Of a stretch of 64,000 nt of DNA, positions 8,806 through 17,161 are shown one piece after another (the first letter of the stretch is position 1; each line of letters opens with the position of its first letter). The stretch comes from Hyphomicrobiales bacterium (GTDB lineage: Bacteria > Pseudomonadota > Alphaproteobacteria > Rhizobiales > Beijerinckiaceae). The position numbers were made by a program, and so were the translations under genes. Location: NCBI GenBank assembly GCA_900466745.1, contig UBNE01000028.1, positions 62,001 through 126,000 of the forward strand, written 5' to 3'. A model generated the notes under the pieces. It worked only from the letters and a program-made list of their open reading frames with translations, did not search any database and was not told the origin of the DNA.

Positions 8806-10545
8806 TCACTCCAGACGGGCTTCTTTGCGTCGAGCTTCTCGTGGACGCCGAATTTCCCAATGATTGCAGTGCCCATCATTATCTCGTCGGGCGCGCCACT
8901 TCGGTACACATCTGCGAACACCGTCTGCCGCGAGCGAGAGCCCGGCGACGGCCTGTTCCAGAGTGGATTTATCCCCGACAATCCGGACGACGCCGTCATC
9001 GACCTCGACGCGGTCGATAACGGCTTGAAGATAGGCCTTCCGGAACGGCGTCTCGCCCGAGGTAATGTTTTCGCGCATGGCGCGACCGAAGCGCTCGATC
9101 ACTGCGGGATCAAAGGCGGTCGGCGGCGCGGCCTGAGCCCTGATCCGGTCGAGGGCAGTGCCGGCCCGCTCGCGGTCGAGCTTCAGGCTGGCGATGCGCT
9201 CCTTGAGGATGTCGTCGAGCTCGGCGATGCCGTCCTCGACCATCTTGTAGAGACGCTTGAGCTTGTCCTCGGCCTCAGTGAGGTCGGACCGGAGCGCGGC
9301 GACGCGCTTGTCGACTTCGAGAACTTGGGTGGCACGGCGCTCCGAGACCGAGGTCAGCAGCGCGGTCAGATGCGCGGGCTGGAACAGCCGGTCGACCAGC
9401 CCTTCCGTAACAAGGCCATCGAGCTTCGCCATCGGGATCGACCGCCCTTTGCAGGCCGTCTTTCCCTGCCGCGCGCAGGTCGAGCAGGTATAGTATTTAT
9501 GGATCGCTCCTGACCGGGAGGTACCGGTCCGGAGCGTCATCGCACCCTGGCAGGAAGCGCAGACGGCAAGCCCGGTCAGCAGGATCGGACCGGTGACGGC
9601 CCGTGGTGCGGCAACGCGCGGATCACGGCTTTTCAGCGAGGCGGCGACCGCGTCGAATTCCGCCCGCTCGATGATCGGTGGAACGCTGACGACGATGCGC
9701 TCGCTCTCGGGCTTGTCACGCAAGGTCTTGGAGCTGCGACGGTTGAACACCCATTCCCCGGCATAGACGCTGTTGGTCAGAATGGTGTGGACGGCGCTGA
9801 CGCCGAAGCGCCCGCCCTTGCGGGTGCGATAGCCGTGCTCGTTCAGCCAGCAGGCAATGGCCTTGACGCCCATCGGGCCTGACTGCCCTTGGCCCAGTCT
9901 GTAAAGCCGGTAGATCAGCCGGATGGTCTCCGCCTCGACCGGATCGACCGCGAGCCGCTTCTTGACGCGAACACCGCGCTTCTCGACCTCTTCGGTCATG
10001 TAGCCCAGCGGCACGGGCGAGCCGTTATAAAAACCCTGGCGTGCGTTCTCCTTCATTGCACGCAGAACGTGCTTTCCGTTCTCGCGGGACTGGTACTCAT
10101 CGAAGAGAGCGATGATCTGCCTCATCATTCCGTGCGCTGGAGCGTCACCGAGCTCCTGCGTGATCGACACCAGACGCACGCCCACCTTCGAGAGCTTGCG
10201 CACATACATCTCAAGCCCGAAGGCGTCCCGGAAGAAGCGACTGAAGGAATGGACGATGATGATGTCGAAGGGGCGGTCGTCGTCGCAGGCGCGCTCGATC
10301 ATGCGCTGGAATTCGGTCCGGTCCTCCTCCATGCCCGAGGCGCCGGCATCGACATATTCCGCGACCATCGCCCAGCCGCGCGTGGCGCAATGCGCCAGAG
10401 CCTGTTTGCGCTGATCTGGTATTGATAAGTCAGATTCCGCTTGTCGTCCTGTAGATACTCTAAAGTAACCACAAGATCTAATGGAGATTGCAGAGGAGCT
10501 TTCTGTGATAGAGTATTTATCTTTTATTTTGATATGATGATTCAT
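8806..10545 (-). CDS. Large serine recombinase (resolvase/integrase)
   Basis: A 579-aa site-specific recombinase. The order is catalytic resolvase domain (nucleophile probably Ser31 in YFRVSTGRQ; downstream arginines in FSRFFRD), recombinase domain (about 190-300), zinc ribbon with CASC (about 327) and CSTC (about 353), then a long coiled coil (about 385-455) and a basic tail. This is the plan of large serine integrases that move phages, ICEs and islands. The last 30 codons include the right copy of the 47-bp repeat at 8852-8898, so the gene's 3' end is also a candidate attachment site. The first 120 bases and the upstream region are clearly more AT-rich than their surroundings. The start is uncertain by a few codons. 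Confidence 0.93.
   Translation of the reverse strand: MNHHIKIKDKYSITESSSAISIRSCGYFRVSTGRQAESDLSIPDQRKQALAHCATRGWAMVAEYVDAGASGMEEDRTEFQRMIERACDDDRPFDIIIVHSFSRFFRDAFGLEMYVRKLSKVGVRLVSITQELGDAPAHGMMRQIIALFDEYQSRENGKHVLRAMKENARQGFYNGSPVPLGYMTEEVEKRGVRVKKRLAVDPVEAETIRLIYRLYRLGQGQSGPMGVKAIACWLNEHGYRTRKGGRFGVSAVHTILTNSVYAGEWVFNRRSSKTLRDKPESERIVVSVPPIIERAEFDAVAASLKSRDPRVAAPRAVTGPILLTGLAVCASCQGAMTLRTGTSRSGAIHKYYTCSTCARQGKTACKGRSIPMAKLDGLVTEGLVDRLFQPAHLTALLTSVSERRATQVLEVDKRVAALRSDLTEAEDKLKRLYKMVEDGIAELDDILKERIASLKLDRERAGTALDRIRAQAAPPTAFDPAVIERFGRAMRENITSGETPFRKAYLQAVIDRVEVDDGVVRIVGDKSTLEQAVAGLSLAADGVRRCVPKWRARRDNDGHCNHWEIRRPREARRKEARLE
8852..8898 (+). repeat. Right copy of 47-bp direct repeat (candidate att site in recombinase 3' end)
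   Basis: Counterpart of 476-522. It encodes the recombinase residues WRARRDNDGHCNHWEI on the minus strand. Mismatches to the left copy are one transition in the middle and four within the six bases next to ATTTCCCA. If the two copies recombine, the intervening cargo would leave and the recombinase would keep its frame but gain a different 16-residue tail. Confidence 0.7.
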
Positions 10546-10693
10546 GAGGCGACCGCAGAGATGGGGTTGCTCAAAACATTAGAGCATAACGACTTGAAAT
10601 TAAACAGAAATATTCAATAGTCTCCGCTAAAATCTGCCTGACGCAGCAAAATGCCGGCACCTTGACGGCACCGACATTGCTGAACTTGGACAA
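10546..10693. other. AT-rich recombinase promoter region
   Basis: This gap between the recombinase start and the end of the next minus-strand gene is distinctly AT-rich (for example 10576-10620). It should hold the recombinase promoter and possibly an arm-type or attP site. GGCACC occurs twice 11 bases apart near 10655-10670. No gene is visible. Confidence 0.4.
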
Positions 10694-11128
10694 TCAGCAG
10701 CATTCGAGGCCGATGCAATCCTGCCGCGGATAGTGCTCGATCGTCAGAAGAGCATACCGCTCGACAAAGCCGAAGATCGTCACCGGAATGGTGGCAGGCG
10801 GATTGTCGACCAGAGAGAAGCCGGGCTCACCGTCTCTCTCCGACAGAGCACGCGGAGTAGCCTCCAACCGCAGCCGGTTGTCATCGAACGCAGCTCGCAA
10901 GGCATCGAACTGTTCGCGGCGATGCGCAATCACAAAGACGCGGGCGAGCCGGTGTGCAAAATGCACGCCAAGCGAGACCCGGATAGGCGAATTCTGTACC
11001 GCCTCCGACCCGGGCGGCTTTGCCGCCTCCAAAACAGCGCGAAGAAAGGCATGGGTCGCGACAAGGCGCTCCGATTCGATGTCGGCGATGAGATCGTTGA
11101 AGAGCTCATGAGGGGGAATGTAGCTCAT
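10694..11128 (-). CDS. Conserved-looking hypothetical protein, last gene of the relaxase operon
   Basis: A 144-aa protein from ATG 11128 (MSYIPPHELFNDLIADIESERL); the frame is open upstream but that part is Arg/Ser-rich and overlaps the relaxase 3' end out of frame. An AGAAAGAG-like site precedes the chosen start. The sequence is mixed alpha/beta, with FGFVERYALLTIEHYP near the C-terminus and two terminal cysteines. I do not recognise a family. It starts 71 bases after the relaxase stop and is probably co-transcribed with it, hinting at a mobilisation or partner-control role. Confidence 0.6.
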   Translation of the reverse strand: MSYIPPHELFNDLIADIESERLVATHAFLRAVLEAAKPPGSEAVQNSPIRVSLGVHFAHRLARVFVIAHRREQFDALRAAFDDNRLRLEATPRALSERDGEPGFSLVDNPPATIPVTIFGFVERYALLTIEHYPRQDCIGLECC

Positions 11129-11198
11129 TTTTTCTCTTTCTGATGTTTGCAGAACGATTGCGACTCGTTGGAAAGGCGGTCCGCGCGCCCGTGCGGTT

Positions 11199-13991
11199 TC
11201 ATTGCGGGGCACGGTTGCCTCCGAACAGTTCATCGAGCAGATCGGCGAGAAAGCGCTCGACGATTTCCACTTCGGCCCGCGTGACCGGTACCTCTTCGGG
11301 CCAGTCGGTCTCGAGGCGCCAGTCGACCGCTGCGGCACGCGCACGCCCCTTGCGGCGGTGATCGGTAGCCGGTGGAGCAAGAGCGCCGACGCGGCCGCGA
11401 TCAGAGCTCACGAGCGAGTTCCCGGCGCCGGTCCGTGCGCTCCTTTCCGCGACGATTAGATCGAGCGCATTGGTCTTGACGGTGGCGCGAGACAGCCGCG
11501 CAGCGAGATGCGCCATCCGCGCTTGGTCGCCCCCGAGGCTGGCGGCCTGAGGCCCGGCGTCTTCGAGTTCGCGATCGAGGGCACGGCGATCGACGAAGAA
11601 CTCGGTCGTTTCCCGTGCGCGGCTGGCGGTGACATAAGCGTCGTGGCGGTCGAAACGGCTGGAGATCAGCGACAGATGTCGGGCAACGGACATGCCTTGC
11701 GAGGCGAACGTTGTCGCCGCCAGCGCGGAAGAGATACGCGCCCGGCCCTTGGCGTCGGCAACCTCGGCCGGGGAGAAGGCGAACCGCTGGCCATCCTTCT
11801 CCGCCAAAATCCGAATGGCGCCGTCCGAATCCATGCCGATCGTAACGACTCGGGCTTCGGTCCCGTTGATCACGCCCAGCGCGTCGTTGCGGATCAGGAA
11901 CCGAATCCGGTCTCCGACCGCGACACGAAGCGTATGGCGATTGCCGGAGGCATCCGCGGCCTCGATCGCTGTATCGGGGCCGGTGATGAGTCCGCGCTGC
12001 CGCAGGCGGTTGCGCAGGGCTGCGGACAGAGCCCGCACCTCGGCATTGGTCTTGGCCGTGACGAGGACGGTTTCGCTGGGGAAGGCATCGGTGAGTTGCT
12101 GCCAGCGGTCAGCGAGCGCCTCGACCGTCGCGCGCGGTCCGTCGCACATCTGGAGCAGGCCGCGCTCGGCGAAGGCGTCGAGCGCGGCCCGTGCGTCGCC
12201 GCGGGCGAAGTCCATCGGCGCCTGCCGGGCCCAGGCTTCGTGCTGCCGCACGATCGTGCTGAGTTCGACCGCGCCGATGGCCTCTCGGATCAGTCGGGCA
12301 GCGTGGCCGGGGCCTACGGGACGAAGCTGGTTTTCATCACCGACGCTGACAATAATGCCGCCGGAGCGATCGACGGCTTGAAGCAATTTTAGCGCCTGGG
12401 GCGTGGACTGAAGTCCGGCCTCCTCGACGATCAGGCAGGTTTTGCTCGTAAATGGATCTCCGCCGCGCTCGATACGGGACAGCCAGGAATCAATGGCGCG
12501 GGCCTCGATACCGAGATCAGTACCGAGCGCATTCGCAGCGCGCCAAGCCACCGCTGCGCCAACGACCTGATAACCGGCAGCCTGCCAGGCTCGTGTAATG
12601 GCGCTGAGGGTGGTCGACTTGCCGGTGCCGGCCGCACCCTGAACATGGACGAGCCGCTTTCCGATGGTGGCGGCCCGGATGACATCGCGCTGTTCGCTGT
12701 TGAAAGGCGTCGCCCTCAACAGATCTTCGACAGCGCTGGGGCCTGGTGCCGCGACATGGCTTTTGGCCAAGCGGCCGGCCAGGTCGACGAGCGCCTTCTC
12801 GGCGGCCAGCATCTGCGGCGTCGAATAAGCTGGCCCGTCACGGGTCTGCGCGAGTCGGACGACCTGCTCGCTGGCGGCAAGTCGGTCGACAGCTTCGATG
12901 GTCTGCTCGGCAGAGGCGAGCGTGGCAACCAGCGAATTGGCCGTGGCTTCGATCAGGGCGAGCCGCGAAAACGTCGCCTCATACTCGGTCAGCGCCGCGG
13001 GAACGGCGGCAATGCGCTCCCGCTGCTTGTGGCTGCGCTTTTCAGGGTCGAGCATCGCAGCACGACCGGCGTCCTGTGCGGCTGCGACAACATCTTCCGG
13101 GCGAAAACCCTGGCCGAGCGCGGCCTCCCGCCAGCGGCGGGTCAGGTTCGCGCTGCTCCATTCACGCTTGGCGTTGCGGTTGCTGAAATTGACGGCGGCG
13201 GCGAGCGCCGGCGCCTCGGCCGAAGTCAGCCCTACCTGCGCGAGCTCTTCCTCCAGCGCGGCCCGGCGTGCGCTGAAGAATTTGCAGAGCGGTTCGGGAA
13301 TACCAGCGATCGACCAGCGCCAGTCGTTATCGGCTTGCTCGATGGCGAAGCCGCGCTCCTGCAACGCCGTGGCCAATTGCAGCCGGTAGATGGCTCCGAG
13401 CCCCTTCTTCCAGCTCCGCAGGCCGACGGAGTCGATCGCCCCCCATGAACCGTCCGAGCGCTCCGCGAGCGAGGGGATGCAGACATGATGGTGGCGCTGG
13501 GGAGACGGCATGATAGTGCCGTCGGCATGCTCCTCGGGGCGAGCTTCATCATGGGTGAAGACCGCGGCCGTGAAGCGCGCATGCTCACGCCTGGCGCCGT
13601 TGCGGCCGCGGCGTGCGAGGGGGATCTCGGCCTCGATCAGCCGAAGCGTCGCTTCGACGGCCTCGCGCTCTGCCTGCGCGATGACCAGTCGCTGTTCAGG
13701 ACCACTGAGAGCATACAGTACGGAAACGGCCTTGGGCGATGACAGCGTGATATCGACGCCGAGCGTGCGGTTCGCCGTCGAGACCTGGCCGAGACGATCG
13801 CTGTCCTTGTCGAGGCCACTGCAGATGCGGTCGAAATCCTCCGGCCGGACCGGATCGCCAGCCGCGATACCAAGCCGCTCATGGCCGCGCAGCCAGACGC
13901 CGCGGCCTTCGCCCCCCGCATAATAGTCGAGGGCCGCGCTCTGCTTCGTGTAGTAGCCGGTTGAGCGGATGACTGCGAAACTCGCGACCAA
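11199..13991 (-). CDS. MobF-family conjugative relaxase (TrwC/TraI-like) with helicase domain
   Basis: A 930-aa relaxase-helicase. The N-terminal TrwC-type relaxase domain has the catalytic tyrosine pair Tyr13/Tyr14 (STGYYTKQ) and a metal-binding histidine cluster (RHHHVCIP, about 165-170). The C-terminal half is a RecD/TraI-like helicase with Walker A QGAAGTGKSTT (about 450-460) and Walker B IVEEAGLQS. It would nick oriT, stay covalently bound to the strand and unwind it for transfer. The start is TTG 13991, chosen because it gives the canonical N-terminus and has GAGG seven bases upstream. That ribosome-binding site is buried in a perfect inverted repeat. Confidence 0.92.
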   Translation of the reverse strand: MVASFAVIRSTGYYTKQSAALDYYAGGEGRGVWLRGHERLGIAAGDPVRPEDFDRICSGLDKDSDRLGQVSTANRTLGVDITLSSPKAVSVLYALSGPEQRLVIAQAEREAVEATLRLIEAEIPLARRGRNGARREHARFTAAVFTHDEARPEEHADGTIMPSPQRHHHVCIPSLAERSDGSWGAIDSVGLRSWKKGLGAIYRLQLATALQERGFAIEQADNDWRWSIAGIPEPLCKFFSARRAALEEELAQVGLTSAEAPALAAAVNFSNRNAKREWSSANLTRRWREAALGQGFRPEDVVAAAQDAGRAAMLDPEKRSHKQRERIAAVPAALTEYEATFSRLALIEATANSLVATLASAEQTIEAVDRLAASEQVVRLAQTRDGPAYSTPQMLAAEKALVDLAGRLAKSHVAAPGPSAVEDLLRATPFNSEQRDVIRAATIGKRLVHVQGAAGTGKSTTLSAITRAWQAAGYQVVGAAVAWRAANALGTDLGIEARAIDSWLSRIERGGDPFTSKTCLIVEEAGLQSTPQALKLLQAVDRSGGIIVSVGDENQLRPVGPGHAARLIREAIGAVELSTIVRQHEAWARQAPMDFARGDARAALDAFAERGLLQMCDGPRATVEALADRWQQLTDAFPSETVLVTAKTNAEVRALSAALRNRLRQRGLITGPDTAIEAADASGNRHTLRVAVGDRIRFLIRNDALGVINGTEARVVTIGMDSDGAIRILAEKDGQRFAFSPAEVADAKGRARISSALAATTFASQGMSVARHLSLISSRFDRHDAYVTASRARETTEFFVDRRALDRELEDAGPQAASLGGDQARMAHLAARLSRATVKTNALDLIVAERSARTGAGNSLVSSDRGRVGALAPPATDHRRKGRARAAAVDWRLETDWPEEVPVTRAEVEIVERFLADLLDELFGGNRAPQ

Positions 13992-13994
13992 GGT

Positions 13995-14019
13995 GATGCC
14001 TCAGGATTGAAGAGGCATC
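13995..14019 (-). promoter_or_regulatory. Inverted repeat covering the relaxase ribosome-binding site
   Basis: GATGCCTC at 13995-14002 pairs perfectly with GAGGCATC at 14012-14019 (8-bp stem, 9-base loop). On the minus-strand mRNA the GAGG Shine-Dalgarno is in the 3' arm, three bases from the TTG start. Folding would hide the site and hold relaxase translation low. A similar arrangement precedes the ParA-like gene. Confidence 0.6.
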
Positions 14020-14039
14020 CGATCTACGAGCTGGCCGAT

Positions 14040-14097
14040 TTGGCCGTTGGGAAATGAATGGCCAAAATGCAAAACGGCCGCCCGAAGGCGGCCGTCG
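14040..14097 (-). terminator. Tandem-hairpin element with rho-independent terminator
   Basis: On the minus strand, a perfect 9-bp GC-rich hairpin (14074-14095, loop of 4) is followed by TTTT and then a second hairpin whose arms are 14040-14045 and 14060-14065. The first hairpin plus T-run is a good intrinsic terminator for the coupling-protein gene that ends at 14113. The same two-hairpin plan, with different arm sequences but the same loop GGGAAATGAAT, occurs at 17162-17213. The element also lies in the 5' leader of the relaxase gene. Confidence 0.7.
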
Positions 14098-14112
14098 TGA
14101 GGAAGATCGGCT

Positions 14113-15876
14113 TTACGCCGACCAACTCTCGGTCAACCAGGGCGCCGGCTCGAAGGCTGCCCGGCGCCGGGGCCAGATCGTCAGGGGAATATCGACCTGG
14201 GCGACGGTTGCGAAACCGAGCACGATCGCGCGCGACCACAGGAGCCCGCCGCGTTCGAATGTCCCAAGATCATCCGCGATGGCCGAAGGGGCGATGACCG
14301 GCTCTTCCATCGTCTCATAGGCCAGCCTCATGCCATCCCTCAGTTCCTGGCTGGTCGGCTCCCGTTCGCGCCGGACTTCACGCTCGCCGATCCAGGTTTC
14401 GCAGACCCGGTGCGTGGTCTCACCATCCTCCAGTGCGAGCACGCAGCGGATTCCCAGCCGCGCCTCGATCAGGCGGGCCTGTGTCTCGCCATAGATTTCC
14501 TCGAGCTGTCCGAGATCCTGCAGGGTCGCGATTGTCGTGACGCCGGCCTCTCGACCGAGCGCCAGCAGCCGCGGCAAGCGCTTGGCTGCAATTCCGAGCT
14601 CCGGGAATTCGTCGAGCACCATGGCGTAGCTGCCGCCATCCGCAGGAGCACGGTCCGGGCTCAGCACGAAAGCCGCGATCGCATCGACGATATGCGCCCC
14701 GATCGCGCTCGACAGCTCCGGATACTCGGCTGACTTCTGGAACACCAGCGTATCCGGCAGGGAGCCATCCTGCCGCGTCCATTCCCTGATACTGAACCGG
14801 CGATCGGCCGGCACCTCGCGCCATGCTTCGGCAAGGGGCACAATCTGAGTGAGGGCAGCGACCCACAAAGTCGTCAGGATCGACAGGACCGTCCTGCTTT
14901 CCTCGCTGTCAGCGTTGAATGTGATCAGCGTCGCCGAGGGTGCCTCGATTGAGCTCAGCGCGGCCTTGATCTGGGAGGGCGGCGACAGAATCAGCTCTGC
15001 AAGTTCAGGCCAGCCCCATGGCTCCGGCTGCTTCTGCAGGTAGACGATCAGGTCGGCGAGGATGGCACGGGCCGCATCCGCCCACATCGGATCGTGCTCG
15101 GCTGCGGCGACGATCTTGCTGGCGAACTCGGCTGCGTGCATCCGCGTGCGCAGATCGGCGGCAGCGTCCCAGGCCCAGCTTCGTGCGTCCGCTGCCGCTA
15201 CCAGGATGAATTCATCGGTGGGCAGTCCCGCGACCATGTCGCCTTTCACGTCGAGGATAAAAGTCTTGCCGGGCCGTTCAAGCAGTTGTTCGATCAGACC
15301 ACGCAGCCAGCCGGTTTTGCCGGAGCCATGGCCTCCAAGGAGCAGGATGTTGCGCACCTCCTGTTTCCGGCTGAGCCGAACATGAGGCAACAGCCACAAG
15401 CCACCCGCATCGCCGCCGCGCGAAGCGATGAACCGCCGGATGGCCTGACGAGCCAGTTCTCCGAAGGTGATCGCGCGACCGCGTTTCGTCTGCACCGTCT
15501 CAGAAAGCGGGGCGTGGATCAGGGCATCGGCGAACGCGACGCCGCCGGCGATCACAACGGCAGCGAGGGTGTAGGTCGCCGCCAGACGCGCTTCACGCGT
15601 GCTCGTCATCAGGGCGAAAAGATTCTGGAGCGGCTCCAGATGGCAATCGATGCTGAACGGGACTCCCGCCGCGATGCAACCAAGAGGCCGAGCCGCGCTC
15701 CGCCAAAGCTCCGTGCCGAGTACGGCGAGATCGATCGGCATAGGTCCGAAGAGGCCCCGCCCGGTCGGCGAGAACAACCAGAAGATGACGATGCCGGCGA
15801 AAACCAGTGTGACGGAAGCAGCGACGGCGCCGGCAAGGACAGCCTGCATGCTCCGAGACTGAGCATAGTGCAACAT
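14113..15876 (-). CDS. Type IV coupling protein (TrwB/TraD-like AAA+ ATPase)
   Basis: A 587-aa inner-membrane ATPase that would hand the relaxase-DNA complex to a type IV secretion channel. The N-terminus has a first transmembrane helix (about 10-35) and a second hydrophobic segment (about 98-116). The P-loop is GGHGSGKTG (about 180-188) and Walker B is in MVLDEFPELG. The segment FILDVKGDMV after the P-loop is typical of the TrwB AAD-binding family. ATG 15876 has AGGAAA upstream. It is followed by a strong terminator and then the relaxase, the usual MobF-T4CP pairing. Its own secretion channel genes are not in the window. Confidence 0.88.
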   Translation of the reverse strand: MLHYAQSRSMQAVLAGAVAASVTLVFAGIVIFWLFSPTGRGLFGPMPIDLAVLGTELWRSAARPLGCIAAGVPFSIDCHLEPLQNLFALMTSTREARLAATYTLAAVVIAGGVAFADALIHAPLSETVQTKRGRAITFGELARQAIRRFIASRGGDAGGLWLLPHVRLSRKQEVRNILLLGGHGSGKTGWLRGLIEQLLERPGKTFILDVKGDMVAGLPTDEFILVAAADARSWAWDAAADLRTRMHAAEFASKIVAAAEHDPMWADAARAILADLIVYLQKQPEPWGWPELAELILSPPSQIKAALSSIEAPSATLITFNADSEESRTVLSILTTLWVAALTQIVPLAEAWREVPADRRFSIREWTRQDGSLPDTLVFQKSAEYPELSSAIGAHIVDAIAAFVLSPDRAPADGGSYAMVLDEFPELGIAAKRLPRLLALGREAGVTTIATLQDLGQLEEIYGETQARLIEARLGIRCVLALEDGETTHRVCETWIGEREVRREREPTSQELRDGMRLAYETMEEPVIAPSAIADDLGTFERGGLLWSRAIVLGFATVAQVDIPLTIWPRRRAAFEPAPWLTESWSA

Positions 15877-15888
15877 GATGTGATTTCC

Positions 15889-16266
15889 TCAGAGAGAGAA
15901 CAGCCGCAGCAGCGGCGGCACGCAGACCAGACCGGCGCCGAAGGCTGCCCCAGTCAGAACGGCCCGCCAGAACGAGCCGAGTTCCGGGCGCCGTTCGGCG
16001 GCCCACCCCTGTGGAGGCCGGCCATCGCCGGTCTCGATTTCGATGTTGTCATCGTCGGCGGAACCCGTCGGCGCCTCCTGCTGCGCGATCGACGCGCAAA
16101 ACAGGTCAAGCCCGGCACGCCCCAGGCGCTGCAAGCGCTTGGGATCGAACTTGGAGGGATTGGACTGCAGCTCCGCCATCAGGCGCCAGACCTGCGCACG
16201 ACGCGCGCTTTCGCCGATCTTCGCAGCCTGGCGAGCGGCCCGGTCGAAATCAGATCGACGCGCCAT
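15889..16266 (-). CDS. Small membrane-anchored hypothetical protein of the mobilisation operon
   Basis: A 125-aa protein with an N-terminal basic helical region (MARRSDFDRAARQAAKIGESARRAQVW, quoted in parts: residues 1-27), a polar middle and one C-terminal transmembrane helix (about 101-120, AVLTGAAFGAGLVCVPPLL). It overlaps the end of the ParA-like gene by 17 bases and ends 12 bases before the coupling-protein start, so the three are surely one operon. No family recognised. A tail-anchored helper of the coupling protein or ATPase is a reasonable guess only. Confidence 0.65.
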   Translation of the reverse strand: MARRSDFDRAARQAAKIGESARRAQVWRLMAELQSNPSKFDPKRLQRLGRAGLDLFCASIAQQEAPTGSADDDNIEIETGDGRPPQGWAAERRPELGSFWRAVLTGAAFGAGLVCVPPLLRLFSL

Positions 16267-17101
16267 CGCCGTCCTCCCGCTCGAAACGGATCAGCTTGTC
16301 GAGCTCGTCGCAGACCACGCTCATCCACGCGGCGATGTCGCCGCGCGCGATCTTGGCCTCGGGCTTGGGCAGACCGGTCAATGCCATGATCTGCGAAACC
16401 GGCATCGAGACGACATCGACCGGGCGGACGCCGGCTGCCTCGAACGCGCGCCACGAGGCGCCCTCGATCAGCGGCATCCGCAGCACCGCGGCGCCCGACC
16501 GCATCGGCAGGATCTCATCGCGATAGGCCGCGGCCGCGTCGGAGGCGGGGTGCAGCCGCTCGATCAGGCCATCGCGCTCGTTCTCGACGAGAGCCAGGCG
16601 AGCGTCCGGCAGCTTGTCGAGGAAGGCTTTCGCCGCGCGCGCACCGAGCCGCATGGATTCGGCCGTGGCACCGACCGGAGTGACGATGATCGGCGTGGCC
16701 CCCATTTCGCGAAGCTCTTCGTCGAGATCGATCATTCCGGCCCAGAGCGCGCCGCGCGAGGCCATGTTGGCCCCGAATTCGACGATGGTCAGGCCGCCGG
16801 CGGCGCTGGTCTGCTCGATCATCTCGTAGAGCGGTGTGAAGGCGCGCTGCTCGGCCGACGGATCACGCCGCACCTGCCGGGGATCGATCTTGATAGTCAC
16901 GACCGCCGGCCCCAGGAGCAGCGGCAGGCGACCCTGATCGTCGACCTGGACGATGCCGGTCGGCACACCGGACAGCCGCGCGCGGTCGGCGAGCGTCAAC
17001 ACGGTCAGGCTCTTGCCCTCTCCACCCTTGTCCTGGACGACGATGACCAGGGCCGGCAGGGAGGCCGGCGTCGGCGGTTTCGGTTTCGGATTTCTGGTCA
17101 T
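16250..17101 (-). CDS. ParA/MinD-like P-loop ATPase of the mobilisation module
   Basis: A 283-aa protein with the deviant Walker A motif KGGEGKSL (residues 25-32) that defines ParA/MinD/SIMIBI ATPases, after a Pro-rich N-terminal tail. TIVEFGAN (around residue 105) occupies the Walker B-like position, and IIVTPVGAT follows near residue 140. ParA-like proteins linked to conjugation genes (VirC1-like) can place relaxosomes at the secretion channel, and others segregate plasmids. No ParB partner lies next to it; the truncated parB is 7 kb away on the other strand. The start is ATG 17101 with a GGAGATGAG site, which is in an inverted repeat. Confidence 0.82.
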   Translation of the reverse strand: MTRNPKPKPPTPASLPALVIVVQDKGGEGKSLTVLTLADRARLSGVPTGIVQVDDQGRLPLLLGPAVVTIKIDPRQVRRDPSAEQRAFTPLYEMIEQTSAAGGLTIVEFGANMASRGALWAGMIDLDEELREMGATPIIVTPVGATAESMRLGARAAKAFLDKLPDARLALVENERDGLIERLHPASDAAAAYRDEILPMRSGAAVLRMPLIEGASWRAFEAAGVRPVDVVSMPVSQIMALTGLPKPEAKIARGDIAAWMSVVCDELDKLIRFEREDGDGASI

Positions 17102-17108
17102 TCGTTCT

Positions 17109-17138
17109 CATCTCCATTGCAACGAGTGCGCGGAGATG
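17109..17138 (-). promoter_or_regulatory. Inverted repeat covering the ParA-like gene's ribosome-binding site
   Basis: CATCTCC (17109-17115) pairs perfectly with GGAGATG (17132-17138), 16 bases apart. On the minus-strand mRNA GGAGATG is the Shine-Dalgarno of the ParA-like gene, eight bases from ATG 17101. The arrangement mirrors that at the relaxase start, although the sequence differs. Confidence 0.55.
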
Positions 17139-17161
17139 AAGGGCGAGCCGGATCGCGCCGT

